Of a stretch of 64,000 bases of DNA, positions 7,435 to 16,652 are shown one piece after another. The translations under genes and the position numbers were made by a program. Numbering within the stretch: position 1 is the first letter of the stretch; the number at the start of each line of letters is the position of its first letter. The notes under the pieces are model-generated. The model had not been told where the DNA came from, did not search any database, and saw only the letters and a program-made list of their open reading frames with translations. The stretch is taken from NCBI GenBank assembly GCA_021787665.1, contig JAJYLN010000010.1, positions 1-64,000 of the forward strand, in the 5' to 3' direction. The stretch is from a bacterium. GTDB taxonomy: Bacteria; JAMCPX01.

Positions 7435-9540
7435 ATGCTGGACACGATATTCAGGCCCTCGAGCATTGCGCTCATAGGAGCTTCCAAGGTCCCTGGCAAG
7501 GTTGGCTACAGTCTGCTGAAGAACCTTGCCGCAGGAGGCTACAGCGGCAAGGTATACCCGGTCAATCCGACCGCCTCGGAGATACTCGGCAGAAAAGTCT
7601 ATCCGGACATAAAAAGCATCCCGGACACTATAGACCTCGCGGTGTTCATGATACCGCCTAAAGCTATCCTGTCATCGATCGAGGATTGTGCTGACAAACA
7701 TACGAAATTTGCGGTTGTCATCTCCGCCGGGTTCAAAGAGGTCGGGGCCGAAGGAGCGCTGCTCGAGAAACAGCTCAAAGAGCAGGCCGATGCCCATGGT
7801 ATACGGATCATCGGCCCCAACTGCCTGGGCATCATCGATACGAAGGTCCGGCTGAATGCTTCGTTCGCAGCGGACATGCCATTGCCAGGCGACATCTCCA
7901 TCATGTCTCAGTCCGGCGCCCTGCTTACGGCCATACTCGACTGGGCGCTCGCGAACGGCATGGGCTTCTCGAAGTTCATAAGCCTCGGGAACAAGGCAGA
8001 CCTCAACGAGTCGGACTTCATAGAATACCTTGCTGACGACCCGGACACGAAAGTCATCCTCGGTTATATCGAGGGCGTCTCGGACGGCAGGGCGTTCATC
8101 GAGAAGGCGTACAGGGCATCCAAGAAAAAGCCTGTGATCCTGATCAAAGCCGGCGGGACCACGGTCGGTGCGCGGGCTTCCTCCTCCCATACGGGTACAC
8201 TCGCAGGATCAGACGCGGCATTCGACGCCGCGTTCAAACAATCCGGCGTCATACGGGCGCACACGATCGAGGAGCTCTTCGATATCGGGAAGCTGCTCGA
8301 GAGCCAGCCCCTGCCCGGGCAGGGCGGGCTGGCCATCATAACCAATGCCGGAGGGCCGGGGATCATCACAGCGGATGCGACAGAGCGGGCCGGCATACGG
8401 CTCGCGCACCCGGACGACAACAGCATTCTCGCCCTGAAAAAGGTCCTGCCGCCCTCGGCGGCGTTCGGGAACCCGTTCGACATCATTGGCGATGCGCTGG
8501 CGGACAAGTACAAGGCAGCCCTCGACATACTGGTGAAGGACAGGGACGTCGCCGGCGTGTTCGTACTGCTTACGCCGCAGGACATGACCGAGATTGACAA
8601 AACGGCGCAGGTGGTCGTCGACGTCGCACATGGTCCCGCGCGGCAGCTTGGTAGGATGACGCTCGCCGGTTTCATGGGCGGGAAAGACGTCGCGTCCGGC
8701 ATCAGGATACTCAACAGCGGCGGGGTGCCGAACTATGTGTTTCCTGAAGCCGCAGTACGGGCTTTTCGGACCGCCGTTGACTACCGAGACTGGCTCTCGA
8801 AGCCGGAGAAATCGTACCGGCGCTACGCTATCGACATCGCCAAGGTAAGGCAGGGCCTGGAGACCGTGCGGGCCTCCGGCAGATCGAGCCTCGTGGACGT
8901 CGAGGCTCGGCGCATCGTGGAGTACTACGGGTTCAGGACCCCGAAGAGCATGCTCGCCCGTACCAGGGAGGAGGCGGGCATCTTTGCAGCGTCGATAGGC
9001 TATCCCGTCGTCATGAAGATAGCGTCTCCGGACATCCTGCACAAAACGGATGTCGGAGGCGTTGCTGTTGGTATTAAGGACGCGCGGGAGCTCGAGGCTA
9101 CCTTTTCGAATATTACGAATAATGCGGGAAAGTTCATGCCCTCGGCGAGGATATGGGGTGTCGTGATACAGGAAATGATCGGCGGAGGCATCGAGACGAT
9201 CGTGGGCATGCACATCGATCCGAATTTCGGGCCGCTCGTCATGTTCGGGCTCGGTGGCATCTATGTCGAGGTGCTCCGGGACGTCTCGTTCCGGGTGGCC
9301 CCGGTGTCGGAGGACGAGGCCCTTGAGATGATACAGGAGATCCGATCGTACCCCCTGCTGCTCGGGGTACGCGGGGCGAAGAGGATGGATATATCCGCGG
9401 TAGCAGACGGCATCATGCGCATATCGCAGCTCGTTATCGACAACCCGGACATAGCGGAGCTGGACATAAACCCCCTCCTCGTTCAGGAAGAGGGTCTGGG
9501 TGCCGTGGCGGTCGATGCCCGTATCGCGATCAAACATTGA
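7435..9540 (+). CDS. ADP-forming acetyl/acyl-CoA synthetase (fused alpha-beta)
   Basis: The 701-residue protein converts acyl-CoA, ADP and phosphate to acid, CoA and ATP, conserving energy in anaerobes; the reverse reaction activates acids. Order: CoA-binding Rossmann domain (about 1-130, beginning IFRPSSIALIGASKVPGK), succinyl-CoA-ligase-like domain with the phosphorylated-histidine loop SHTGTLAGSDAAF (about 244-256), then an ATP-grasp domain from about residue 480 (KIASPDILHKTDVGGV). Both subunits are fused as in many bacterial forms. Substrate (acetyl or longer acyl) cannot be read from sequence; protein acetyltransferases with the same core carry an extra GNAT domain, absent here. Only 12 bp separate it from the next gene, so the two form an operon. 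Confidence 0.88.
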   Translation: MLDTIFRPSSIALIGASKVPGKVGYSLLKNLAAGGYSGKVYPVNPTASEILGRKVYPDIKSIPDTIDLAVFMIPPKAILSSIEDCADKHTKFAVVISAGFKEVGAEGALLEKQLKEQADAHGIRIIGPNCLGIIDTKVRLNASFAADMPLPGDISIMSQSGALLTAILDWALANGMGFSKFISLGNKADLNESDFIEYLADDPDTKVILGYIEGVSDGRAFIEKAYRASKKKPVILIKAGGTTVGARASSSHTGTLAGSDAAFDAAFKQSGVIRAHTIEELFDIGKLLESQPLPGQGGLAIITNAGGPGIITADATERAGIRLAHPDDNSILALKKVLPPSAAFGNPFDIIGDALADKYKAALDILVKDRDVAGVFVLLTPQDMTEIDKTAQVVVDVAHGPARQLGRMTLAGFMGGKDVASGIRILNSGGVPNYVFPEAAVRAFRTAVDYRDWLSKPEKSYRRYAIDIAKVRQGLETVRASGRSSLVDVEARRIVEYYGFRTPKSMLARTREEAGIFAASIGYPVVMKIASPDILHKTDVGGVAVGIKDARELEATFSNITNNAGKFMPSARIWGVVIQEMIGGGIETIVGMHIDPNFGPLVMFGLGGIYVEVLRDVSFRVAPVSEDEALEMIQEIRSYPLLLGVRGAKRMDISAVADGIMRISQLVIDNPDIAELDINPLLVQEEGLGAVAVDARIAIKH

Positions 9541-9552
9541 GGAGGTAGGCGT

Positions 9553-10623
9553 ATGATTCCCTTTTTTATCGGTTCAACGAATGGCTATTCCGGGAAAACA
9601 CTCCTGTCAACGGTGCTCGGCAGGATGCTCCTGGAGCAGGGGTATAAGATCGGTTACATGAGGATTATCGGGAAGTCTGTAGGCGGGAGGGGCACGACGC
9701 TCTATGATGTCGACGCTGCATTCATCAAAGAGGTACTCGGGATCACGGATCCGGTGGAAAAGATGTCGCCCGTTGTTCTGACACACGACCTCAGGGTATC
9801 GGTGCTCAAGGGGAAGGACTTCGACGGGATGGCACTGTTCCGGAACGCATACGACCAGCTCTCTGCCGGGAAGGACGTGATGATCGTCAGCGGCGCCGCG
9901 AACCTCTACGAGGGCCTGACGATGCGGATCAGCAGCCTTATCACGATCAAGGCGCTCAACGCGAAGGCGGTGCTTATCGATCCCTACCGGGACGAGGTCT
10001 GCGTGGACTGCATACTCTCTGCAAAGGAGCTCCTCGGGGACAGGCTCGCCGGGATTATCATCAACAGGGTCACGACGGACGACCGGGACTTCGTGGTAAA
10101 CGAAATCATTCCCTATCTCACGAAGAGAGGCGTTCGGGTGTTCGGTGTCGTGCCGAGAGAAATGGCACTCGAATCGGTCTCGGTACGGCAGATCATGGAC
10201 GCTGTCGGCGGGGAAATGCTCTCCGGGCAGCACAAGCTCGACGATCTCGTGGAAAACCTTGTCGTTGGCGCCATGGATGTCGAGAACGCGCTGAAGAACT
10301 TCATCAAGAGCAAGAACAAGGCCGTAATCACCGGCGCAAACAGGGGGGACATCATCATCGCTGCGCTCGAGACATCGACGAGGTGCCTTGTGCTCACCGG
10401 GGACATTTTGCCCAACGAGATCGTGCTCGGGAGGGCACAGTCGATGGGCATGCCGGTCATTCACGTGAAATACGATACCCTTACGACCCTGTCGAAGATA
10501 GAGTCTATCATCGGTAAGGTGAGGATCGCCAGGAACGATCAGATCAAAAAGGGCTACGAGTTGATCACGAAGTACGTCGACGTCAAGGGACTGTTCACCT
10601 CTGTCGGCATCAGGGGGAAATAA
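9553..10623 (+). CDS. P-loop/DRTGG-domain protein (phosphotransacetylase N-domain-like)
   Basis: The 356-residue protein has an N-terminal BioD/cobyrinate-synthase-type ATPase domain (P-loop GSTNGYSGKT at about 7-16, and MIVSGAANLYEG) and a C-terminal DRTGG domain (about 210-320, with VVPREMALESVSVRQIMDA at its start). The same two modules form the N-terminal regulatory part of long Pta phosphotransacetylases, but the catalytic Pta domain is absent. A GGAGG ribosome site precedes the ATG. Being paired with an ADP-forming acyl-CoA synthetase, it may sense nucleotides or acyl-CoA and regulate that enzyme; this is inference. Confidence 0.75.
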   Translation: MIPFFIGSTNGYSGKTLLSTVLGRMLLEQGYKIGYMRIIGKSVGGRGTTLYDVDAAFIKEVLGITDPVEKMSPVVLTHDLRVSVLKGKDFDGMALFRNAYDQLSAGKDVMIVSGAANLYEGLTMRISSLITIKALNAKAVLIDPYRDEVCVDCILSAKELLGDRLAGIIINRVTTDDRDFVVNEIIPYLTKRGVRVFGVVPREMALESVSVRQIMDAVGGEMLSGQHKLDDLVENLVVGAMDVENALKNFIKSKNKAVITGANRGDIIIAALETSTRCLVLTGDILPNEIVLGRAQSMGMPVIHVKYDTLTTLSKIESIIGKVRIARNDQIKKGYELITKYVDVKGLFTSVGIRGK

Positions 10624-10964
10624 TCCGCCGGGTTTGATACGGATTGTTGGGTATACTGGTTGAGGCGGGGAGGGGTAAAGCCTGCCTTTATACTAAAAGA
10701 AAAGAGGAAATGAGAAGGTCCTTATTCGGCCTGTCCGTTAGGAGGAGGCATCTTGTTCTTCAGAACGTCGGGGACCCGCCTGTTTGTTTAGGTAAACTAT
10801 GCCCCCGTCTTGGACAGCTTTGGTGGTAACAGCGCACAGAGCGTAAACTTCGATCTGGATTCATGTTCCGTATATGATGGCCTCAGATCACGAAGATGCA
10901 CCATGGTCCTTTCTATAAAGAAATTACACAGGCCATGCATCCGGTGCCATGGTCGGAAGTCAGA
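10624..10964. other. Gene-free stretch between convergent genes
   Basis: About 340 bp between two convergent genes. An AATCCG / CGGATT inverted repeat sits just after the upstream stop codon but lacks a T-tract. Short open frames are present on the plus strand; none has recognisable content, a good ribosome site or family similarity. No RNA gene was recognised. Confidence 0.4.
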
Positions 10965-13457
10965 TTATCTCGCCGGGTACTGTTCCAACATCTGCCGGAT
11001 CCGGAGACTCCCGGGTATCGCTCTTCTGCCCCTCCTCAGTACGGCGAGCGCCCGTGCAGGCATGTCATGGCTTTTGAAGATCAGAGCCATTTGAACGTAC
11101 CCATCCTCGTATGCAGGGTCGAAGATGACCGCCATCCTGTAAGATTCGACGGCGTTGTACCAGTCGTTGTCACGGGCATAATAAGCGCCGAGCATTGCGT
11201 AGAGCCCGGAGTCGGAGGGCAGGTAGTAAAGGCCGGTCTTCAGGGTCGCTATCGCATCTTCTCTGCTGCCCTCTGATGCATAGATCTCCGCCAGCAGCGT
11301 ATACGCCTTCCGATACCTGCTGTCCATGCGGATGACACGCTCCAGCGTTTGTATGGCCGCCCGGTTGTCACCGGTGCTGTTCTGGAGCGATGCAATGTAG
11401 TACAGCATACACGCGTTCTTTACAGGCAGGGACTCGAGTTGGGCCAGCGCGTCCTTATTGTCAGCCGTTAGAGAGATGAAAAGGGGGACGTACCTGTCCA
11501 GGCGTGCCCGGTCGGTCACCATCAGGCTCTTGAGGATCCCGGCTGCCCTATTATGCAGGTCCTCTTCATCAGTGCCCGACCGGGCCCTCTCCTCTATCAG
11601 CCCGTTCGCGAGCTCCCATGCGCCGTCCGGCACGCTGTCCGCAAACCGCGTAAGCCTGCTCATAGCGATACCGTTTCGCAGGAGTTTACGGACCGCATCG
11701 TGCACGTACCCCGGGTATATCCTGCACGCCTTTGTGTAGTAAGCGATTGCATCGTCGGTCCTACCCTGCTCGATATCCAGGTCTGCCACACGCATACAGA
11801 GGGAAGCGTTCGAAGGGTCAAGCGACAGAGCCTCTCCCGTATAGAGGACCGCGCGTTTCACATCGCCTCTGTACAGGTAGAGCCCCCCGATGTCTTCCGG
11901 ATAATAGGGATTCCACGGACAGAGTGCTCTGGCGCGTTGAAACTGTTGTATGGCGTTGTTAAGAGCTAACGGGGTACCGGAATCCACGAACGCGAGGAAC
12001 CATGCCCTCCCGGACTCATAGTGTACGAGGTCCGTATCTATGAACCTCTGCGCCGTGGAAAAGTCAGCAACCGCCCGCACGACCGGACAAGAGGACCGAC
12101 TGTCGGCCAAACAGACCTTCCCCTTCTCGAGGCAGTATTCACCGTACAAGGCCTTTGAGCACACGGCCGCGATGGTCAGGAACAGTATAAACGCCCCGGC
12201 GGCAATGGCAACGCGCTGTCTTGTCGAAAGTTTCGTAAAGTAGTCGAGCGGTAACGCATGGCCATGGCTCTGTGCTACGGAAGCGGTGGCTGCCATCAGC
12301 AGGACCGCGGATACGGCATTCGAGGGGACGAAAATCCCGAAGTCCACCATATTGTGGAATATCAGATAGAGCGAGGACGTCAGCCCGGCCCACAGCACCG
12401 CCTTTCTAAGGCTCGACGATGCCCGTCTCAGGTCCTTCACTATGAGCGTGATCCATGCAACGATGAGCCACAGGAACAGGGCCAGCCCTACGATGCCTGT
12501 ATCGTCAGCGATCTCAAGGAAGATGTTGTGCGCATGGTTGACGAGGTTCAGGATGTCGGAAGGCCTGAACCTGTGGAACGCATCTTCGTAGGTGCCGATG
12601 CCCCAGCCGAACACCGGGTGGAGCAGAAACATCCTGAGGGAACCCAGCCATATGCCGACCCTCTGCGAGGCACTAAGCAGGAACAGACTGCTGAAGATCC
12701 TGTGCGAAAAAGTGTAGAGGTTCAAGACGAAGATGCCCAAAGCAATCGCGGCCCCGAACAGTGACAGAGCTGTCTTCCTGCTGTACACGCCGAGCCATGC
12801 GCCGGCAAGGAGCGTCACCGAGATCGCCGCTATAAAGGACAGATAGCCGCCCCTGGATACCGAGAGCATGAATCCGGCAAGCAGGACGAACAGGGCACAG
12901 AGCCAGAGTACCCTATCCCTGCGACCCTGGTGGTTGTACGCGGCCATCGCCATCGGGAAGGGCATGAGCATGCCCGCGAGCATGGCCAGGTGATTGTGGT
13001 TGACGAGCCATCCCGAGAACACGGCCCCCTGCCGTCTGATCAAGGCACTCCGTATCAGAAACACGAGCATCAGCGCCGCGTTCGTATAGACGACCGACTT
13101 TATAAGGGAGAGGCCGTTTTCCCTCTCCCCGTAGCCCGCATACAGGTAGACGAAGAACAACAACACCAGCGATCCCGCGAACAGCGCTTCGAGCGAGTAT
13201 CTTTGGTTTGCCGGGCCGAGGAAGATCGTTCGCATGGATAGATAAAAAAGCAGGGCTGCTGCCGGCGCGTACACGGCCGGAACGAGCCGCGGAAACGTGA
13301 ATACGCCGTCGTATACCCATACCGTGACGACCAGCGCGGCGAGCGCAGACACGGCAATCACGATCGCGAGCTTATCGATGAGGAATGGGGAACCGTAGTG
13401 CAGGGACGTACCCAGAACCAGCGCTGCGCTTAATAAAATCAATATCTTCCTTACCAT
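10965..13457 (-). CDS. O-antigen ligase/Wzy-type membrane protein with C-terminal TPRs
   Basis: The 830-residue inner-membrane protein has about a dozen hydrophobic helices in residues 1-450. The Wzy_C region (about 190-340) contains MLSVSRGGYLSFIAA and the loop HPVFGWGIGTYEDAF...NHAHNIFLEI, typical of WaaL/Wzy glycan ligases and polymerases, with conserved arginine and histidine in the periplasmic loop. Residues from about 490 to the end are tetratricopeptide repeats (YPEDIGGLYLYRGDVKRAV, AYTLLAEIYASEGSREDAI). Such O-antigen ligase-TPR proteins may transfer O-antigen or glycosylate proteins. No other polysaccharide genes are adjacent, so the substrate is open. It is transcribed alone, diverging from the dksA-like gene. 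Confidence 0.85.
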   Translation of the reverse strand: MVRKILILLSAALVLGTSLHYGSPFLIDKLAIVIAVSALAALVVTVWVYDGVFTFPRLVPAVYAPAAALLFYLSMRTIFLGPANQRYSLEALFAGSLVLLFFVYLYAGYGERENGLSLIKSVVYTNAALMLVFLIRSALIRRQGAVFSGWLVNHNHLAMLAGMLMPFPMAMAAYNHQGRRDRVLWLCALFVLLAGFMLSVSRGGYLSFIAAISVTLLAGAWLGVYSRKTALSLFGAAIALGIFVLNLYTFSHRIFSSLFLLSASQRVGIWLGSLRMFLLHPVFGWGIGTYEDAFHRFRPSDILNLVNHAHNIFLEIADDTGIVGLALFLWLIVAWITLIVKDLRRASSSLRKAVLWAGLTSSLYLIFHNMVDFGIFVPSNAVSAVLLMAATASVAQSHGHALPLDYFTKLSTRQRVAIAAGAFILFLTIAAVCSKALYGEYCLEKGKVCLADSRSSCPVVRAVADFSTAQRFIDTDLVHYESGRAWFLAFVDSGTPLALNNAIQQFQRARALCPWNPYYPEDIGGLYLYRGDVKRAVLYTGEALSLDPSNASLCMRVADLDIEQGRTDDAIAYYTKACRIYPGYVHDAVRKLLRNGIAMSRLTRFADSVPDGAWELANGLIEERARSGTDEEDLHNRAAGILKSLMVTDRARLDRYVPLFISLTADNKDALAQLESLPVKNACMLYYIASLQNSTGDNRAAIQTLERVIRMDSRYRKAYTLLAEIYASEGSREDAIATLKTGLYYLPSDSGLYAMLGAYYARDNDWYNAVESYRMAVIFDPAYEDGYVQMALIFKSHDMPARALAVLRRGRRAIPGSLRIRQMLEQYPAR

Positions 13458-13503
13458 AATTTTTCTTTACAAGGTCCTTTGTTTATAGCATATATTATCC
13501 AAT

Positions 13504-13896
13504 ATGGAAAAAGAGAAACTGAGGGAGTTCAACCGGATCCTGCTGGGTATGAAGCGAAACATACTTGAAGCGTCCGGAAAGCTTTCCGACCATTTCCAGA
13601 GTGAGGGAAACAAGAACCTGATGCTCTCCGATCCCAATGACAGGGCCTCGCAGGAGACGAACTCGAGCGTGATGCTGAGGCTCGGGGACAGGAACAGGAA
13701 GTTGCTGCTTAAGATAGAGGGGGCCCTGAAGAAGGTCAAGGACGGAACGTACGGACTGTGCGAGGTTTGTGGAGAGGAGATCTCCGAGGAGAGGCTGCGG
13801 CTCAGGCCGGTGACGACCCAGTGCATCAAGTGCAAGACCGAGCTCGAGAGCGAGGAGGACCTCGTACAGAAGAAGCTGAAACGATGGAGGCGATGA
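13504..13896 (+). CDS. DksA/TraR-family zinc-finger transcription factor
   Basis: The 130-residue protein has an N-terminal coiled coil, a DPNDRASQ motif matching the acidic coiled-coil tip of DksA that reaches the RNA polymerase secondary channel, and a C-terminal C-X2-C-X17-C-X2-C zinc finger (CEVC ... CIKC). Both DksA tip aspartates are present, so a ppGpp-linked role in stringent control is plausible. It is slightly shorter than E. coli DksA (151). The LemA gene follows 48 bp later. Confidence 0.88.
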   Translation: MEKEKLREFNRILLGMKRNILEASGKLSDHFQSEGNKNLMLSDPNDRASQETNSSVMLRLGDRNRKLLLKIEGALKKVKDGTYGLCEVCGEEISEERLRLRPVTTQCIKCKTELESEEDLVQKKLKRWRR

Positions 13897-13944
13897 GCCG
13901 ATCTCGCCACGGCTGTACTATAATGTTGAAAAGAAGGAGGTAGT

Positions 13945-14505
13945 ATGGGAACAGGCGCAATAATCGTGATCGTCCTGATCGTCGCATTGGTTTTCTGGTT
14001 TGTGGCGATCTACAACAGCTTCGTGAGGATGAACGCGGGCATAGATAACGCCTATAAGCAGATAGATGTCCAATTGAAGAGACGGTATGATCTGATACCG
14101 AACCTCGTTGAGGCTGTGAGAGGGTATATGAAGTTCGAGAAGGAGACCCTCGAAGCCGTTATCAGTGCCCGCTCGAAGGCAATGTCTGCGCAGCCAGGCG
14201 CAGAGAAGTTCGCCGCTGAGGGCGCCCTCTCGGGTGTGCTCGGGAAGCTGATGGCAGTCGCAGAGAATTACCCGGACCTTAAGTCCAACCAGCAGGTTGC
14301 TACTTTGATGGAAGAGCTGCGCACGACGGAGAACCAGCTCTCCTTTGCCCGGCAGTACTATAACGACAGCGTGATGACCCTGAACACGAAGGTAGGACAG
14401 TTCCCTTCGAACATCATTGCCGGGATGTTCAATTTCAGGGCCAAGACGTACTTCCAGATAGAGGAAGCAGCGCGGGCAACGCCGAAGGTGGACCTGAATC
14501 TATAG
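13945..14505 (+). CDS. lemA: LemA family membrane protein
   Basis: The 186-residue protein has one N-terminal membrane helix (about 4-24) followed by the LemA signature (YNSFVRMNAGIDNAYKQID, then RRYDLIPNLVEAVRGYMKFE) and a long helical bundle ending FNFRAKTYFQ. AAGGAGG precedes the ATG. Its stop codon directly abuts the start of the HtpX-like protease gene (TAG-ATG). LemA and M48 protease genes are paired in many bacteria, suggesting a shared envelope quality-control role; LemA biochemistry is not settled. Confidence 0.92.
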   Translation: MGTGAIIVIVLIVALVFWFVAIYNSFVRMNAGIDNAYKQIDVQLKRRYDLIPNLVEAVRGYMKFEKETLEAVISARSKAMSAQPGAEKFAAEGALSGVLGKLMAVAENYPDLKSNQQVATLMEELRTTENQLSFARQYYNDSVMTLNTKVGQFPSNIIAGMFNFRAKTYFQIEEAARATPKVDLNL

Positions 14506-15483
14506 ATGGATTTCTTTGAGGAACAAAGGAAAAACAGAAGGACCACGGTCCTCCTCATTGCCTTTTTTATCACCATAGATCTGCTCATGGGTTACTTTAT
14601 CGACCACGAGTATCTGGGGTTCAATATAAGGACGGGGCCGTTCCCCTTCGCCACGGCCGCTGCCCTCGTGATAGCAGTAAGCTGGTCGCTCATATCCTAC
14701 TACAAAGGGAGTGGCATCGTGCTCGCGTCCGTTAACGCCGTGCCCGTTGACCCGGAGCACGAGGACGAGAAGACGAGGGTCCTCATGGACGTCGTGAGGG
14801 AGATGAGCATAGCATCGGGCAACCGTATGCCCATCGTCTATGTGATACCGAGCGAGCAGCCAAACGCATTCGCGACGGGCAGGGATCCGGAGCACGCGAG
14901 CATAGCAGTGACGCAAGGCCTGCTCGATACGATGGACAGGGCGGAGTTGCAGGCCGTGATCGCGCACGAGATGGGGCATATCAAAAGTCACGACATGCAG
15001 ACGATGACCGTCATCGCCGTGTTGCTGGGATTCATCGTGCTGATAAGCGATTGGCTCTGGCGCACCGCGCTGTACGCGCCGAGGAAGCGTGGAAGCAAGG
15101 ACAACGACTTTCAGGGGACGATTATCCTTATGGTCGTGGCCTTCGCACTCGTGGTGGTCGCACCCATGGCCGGACAGATCATAGCGATGACCGTGTCCCG
15201 GGAACGCGAGTATGCTGCGGACGCCGCGTCCGTGGAGTTTACGAGAAACCCGCTGGCGCTTGCATCGGCCCTCGAAAAGATCAAAAAGAACTTCGTCCCT
15301 ATGAGGAATGCGACGCGGGGAACCGCTCATATGTTCATCATGGACCCGCTGGTCAAGACAATGGGAAACAAGGAGGGTTTCTTTGCGGACCTGTTCGCAA
15401 CACACCCCCCTATTGACAAGCGCATAGCGCGGCTTAAATTTTCAGGGCACGTCGTGAGCGTAGAGGGGTACGGCCGGCGGTGA
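14506..15483 (+). CDS. HtpX-like M48 zinc metalloprotease
   Basis: The 325-residue inner-membrane peptidase has two N-terminal helices (about 16-60), the zinc motif HEMGH (HEXXH) in AVIAHEMGHIKSHD near 155-168, two further helices, and the third-ligand glutamate in REREYAADAASVEF. It would degrade misfolded membrane proteins in the cytoplasmic membrane. It immediately follows lemA with no intergenic base, so translational coupling is likely. Confidence 0.88.
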   Translation: MDFFEEQRKNRRTTVLLIAFFITIDLLMGYFIDHEYLGFNIRTGPFPFATAAALVIAVSWSLISYYKGSGIVLASVNAVPVDPEHEDEKTRVLMDVVREMSIASGNRMPIVYVIPSEQPNAFATGRDPEHASIAVTQGLLDTMDRAELQAVIAHEMGHIKSHDMQTMTVIAVLLGFIVLISDWLWRTALYAPRKRGSKDNDFQGTIILMVVAFALVVVAPMAGQIIAMTVSREREYAADAASVEFTRNPLALASALEKIKKNFVPMRNATRGTAHMFIMDPLVKTMGNKEGFFADLFATHPPIDKRIARLKFSGHVVSVEGYGRR

Positions 15484-15587
15484 GTAACCCGAAGACGGGT
15501 AGGCGCCGTGACCGGAGACCCCGCGGCGGTTGACTTGTTGCGAATTCTATGGAACTGTTTTACTATTAACACACTAAAGGAGGCTAC

Positions 15588-16652
15588 ATGTCTGATACAG
15601 AAACGAACAATGAGACTAAGAACCAGGAGCAAGGCCCTCAGCCGAAGGATCGGACGACCTTTATCGTCCTGTCGAGCGTGCTGCTTGTCGTCGTGGTGGT
15701 TGCGGGCGTGCTGCTGTGGAAGACCAATATACTGAAAACGGGGCCAAAGCCTCTCGCACTCATCAGCGGGACCGGGCCTGCCATCATCATAGGCAATAAG
15801 ACCATTTCCAAGGCAGAGCTGAACAGACAGATCAATCTTCAGGTCGCCCTGCTCAAGCAGTTCTTCGCCACACAGGGGAAACCCTTCGATCCCTACAGCA
15901 AGGCGAACGCCCGGATAATTGACCAATTGAAGCAGAACGTGATCCAGGGGCTTGTGACCTTGACCCTGCTCGTAGACTATGCAAAGCAGAAGGGCATTAC
16001 CGTAAGTGATGCGGAGGTAAACGCCACGCTCTCTGGACTCGAACAGAGGTTCGGCAAAGACAAATTCTCTGCCGTACTGAAAGAGTCAGGGATGACCATG
16101 GACGAGATCAAGCAGCAGATCAAGGCCCAGCTCATAGCGAAGGACATATTTACCGGTCTGGAGAAGGCGGTGAAGGTTACCGACGCGGATGAGAAGGCGT
16201 TCTACAACCAGCACAAGGACCAGTTCAATGTGCCCGAGGAGGTCAACGCGCGGCACATACTGGTCAAGACAAGGGCAGAGGCGGAAAAGATCGAGGGGCA
16301 GCTCAAGGCGGGCAAGTCCTTTACCGAGCTTGCGATGAAGGACTCCATTGACAAGGCAAGCGCTACGAAGGGTGGAGAGCTCGGATTCTTCAGCGCGAAA
16401 CAGATGGTGCCGGCGTTCTCGAAAGCGGCGTTCGCCCTCAAAAGGCCGGGACAGATCAGCCCTATTGTCCAGACGCAGTACGGCTTCCACATCATCCAGC
16501 TCATTGCGAGAAAGCCAGGCAAGGTCATGACCTTCGCCCAGATCAAGCCGCAGCTCCAGCAGATCCTCCTCCAGCAGAATACCAAGGGCAGCTTCGAGAA
16601 GCTGATCAACGACCTGAAGGCGAAAACGAAGATTGACATTAAAGTCCAATGA
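15588..16652 (+). CDS. SurA/PpiC-type parvulin peptidyl-prolyl isomerase
   Basis: The 354-residue protein has a short cytoplasmic tail, one membrane anchor (about 25-45), a SurA-like helical chaperone domain (about 70-220) and a parvulin rotamase domain (about 225-325: NARHILVKTRAEA, GGELGFFSAKQMVPAF, QYGFHIIQL). It would assist folding of exported and outer-membrane proteins on the outer face of the inner membrane. AAAGGAGG precedes the ATG. Its 3' end overlaps or abuts the helicase gene. The N-terminal anchor resembles PpiD or PrsA topology more than soluble periplasmic SurA. Confidence 0.88.
   Translation: MSDTETNNETKNQEQGPQPKDRTTFIVLSSVLLVVVVVAGVLLWKTNILKTGPKPLALISGTGPAIIIGNKTISKAELNRQINLQVALLKQFFATQGKPFDPYSKANARIIDQLKQNVIQGLVTLTLLVDYAKQKGITVSDAEVNATLSGLEQRFGKDKFSAVLKESGMTMDEIKQQIKAQLIAKDIFTGLEKAVKVTDADEKAFYNQHKDQFNVPEEVNARHILVKTRAEAEKIEGQLKAGKSFTELAMKDSIDKASATKGGELGFFSAKQMVPAFSKAAFALKRPGQISPIVQTQYGFHIIQLIARKPGKVMTFAQIKPQLQQILLQQNTKGSFEKLINDLKAKTKIDIKVQ

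Noticed and set aside
8209-9537. A 442-codon open frame antisense to the acyl-CoA synthetase
   Set aside because: The sense frame encodes a full-length known enzyme; the antisense product is arginine-rich and lacks any domain.
10810-11094. Short plus-strand frame containing a CIRCH sequence like a haem motif
   Set aside because: There is a single motif, no signal peptide, no ribosome site, and it overlaps the end of the O-antigen-ligase gene on the other strand.
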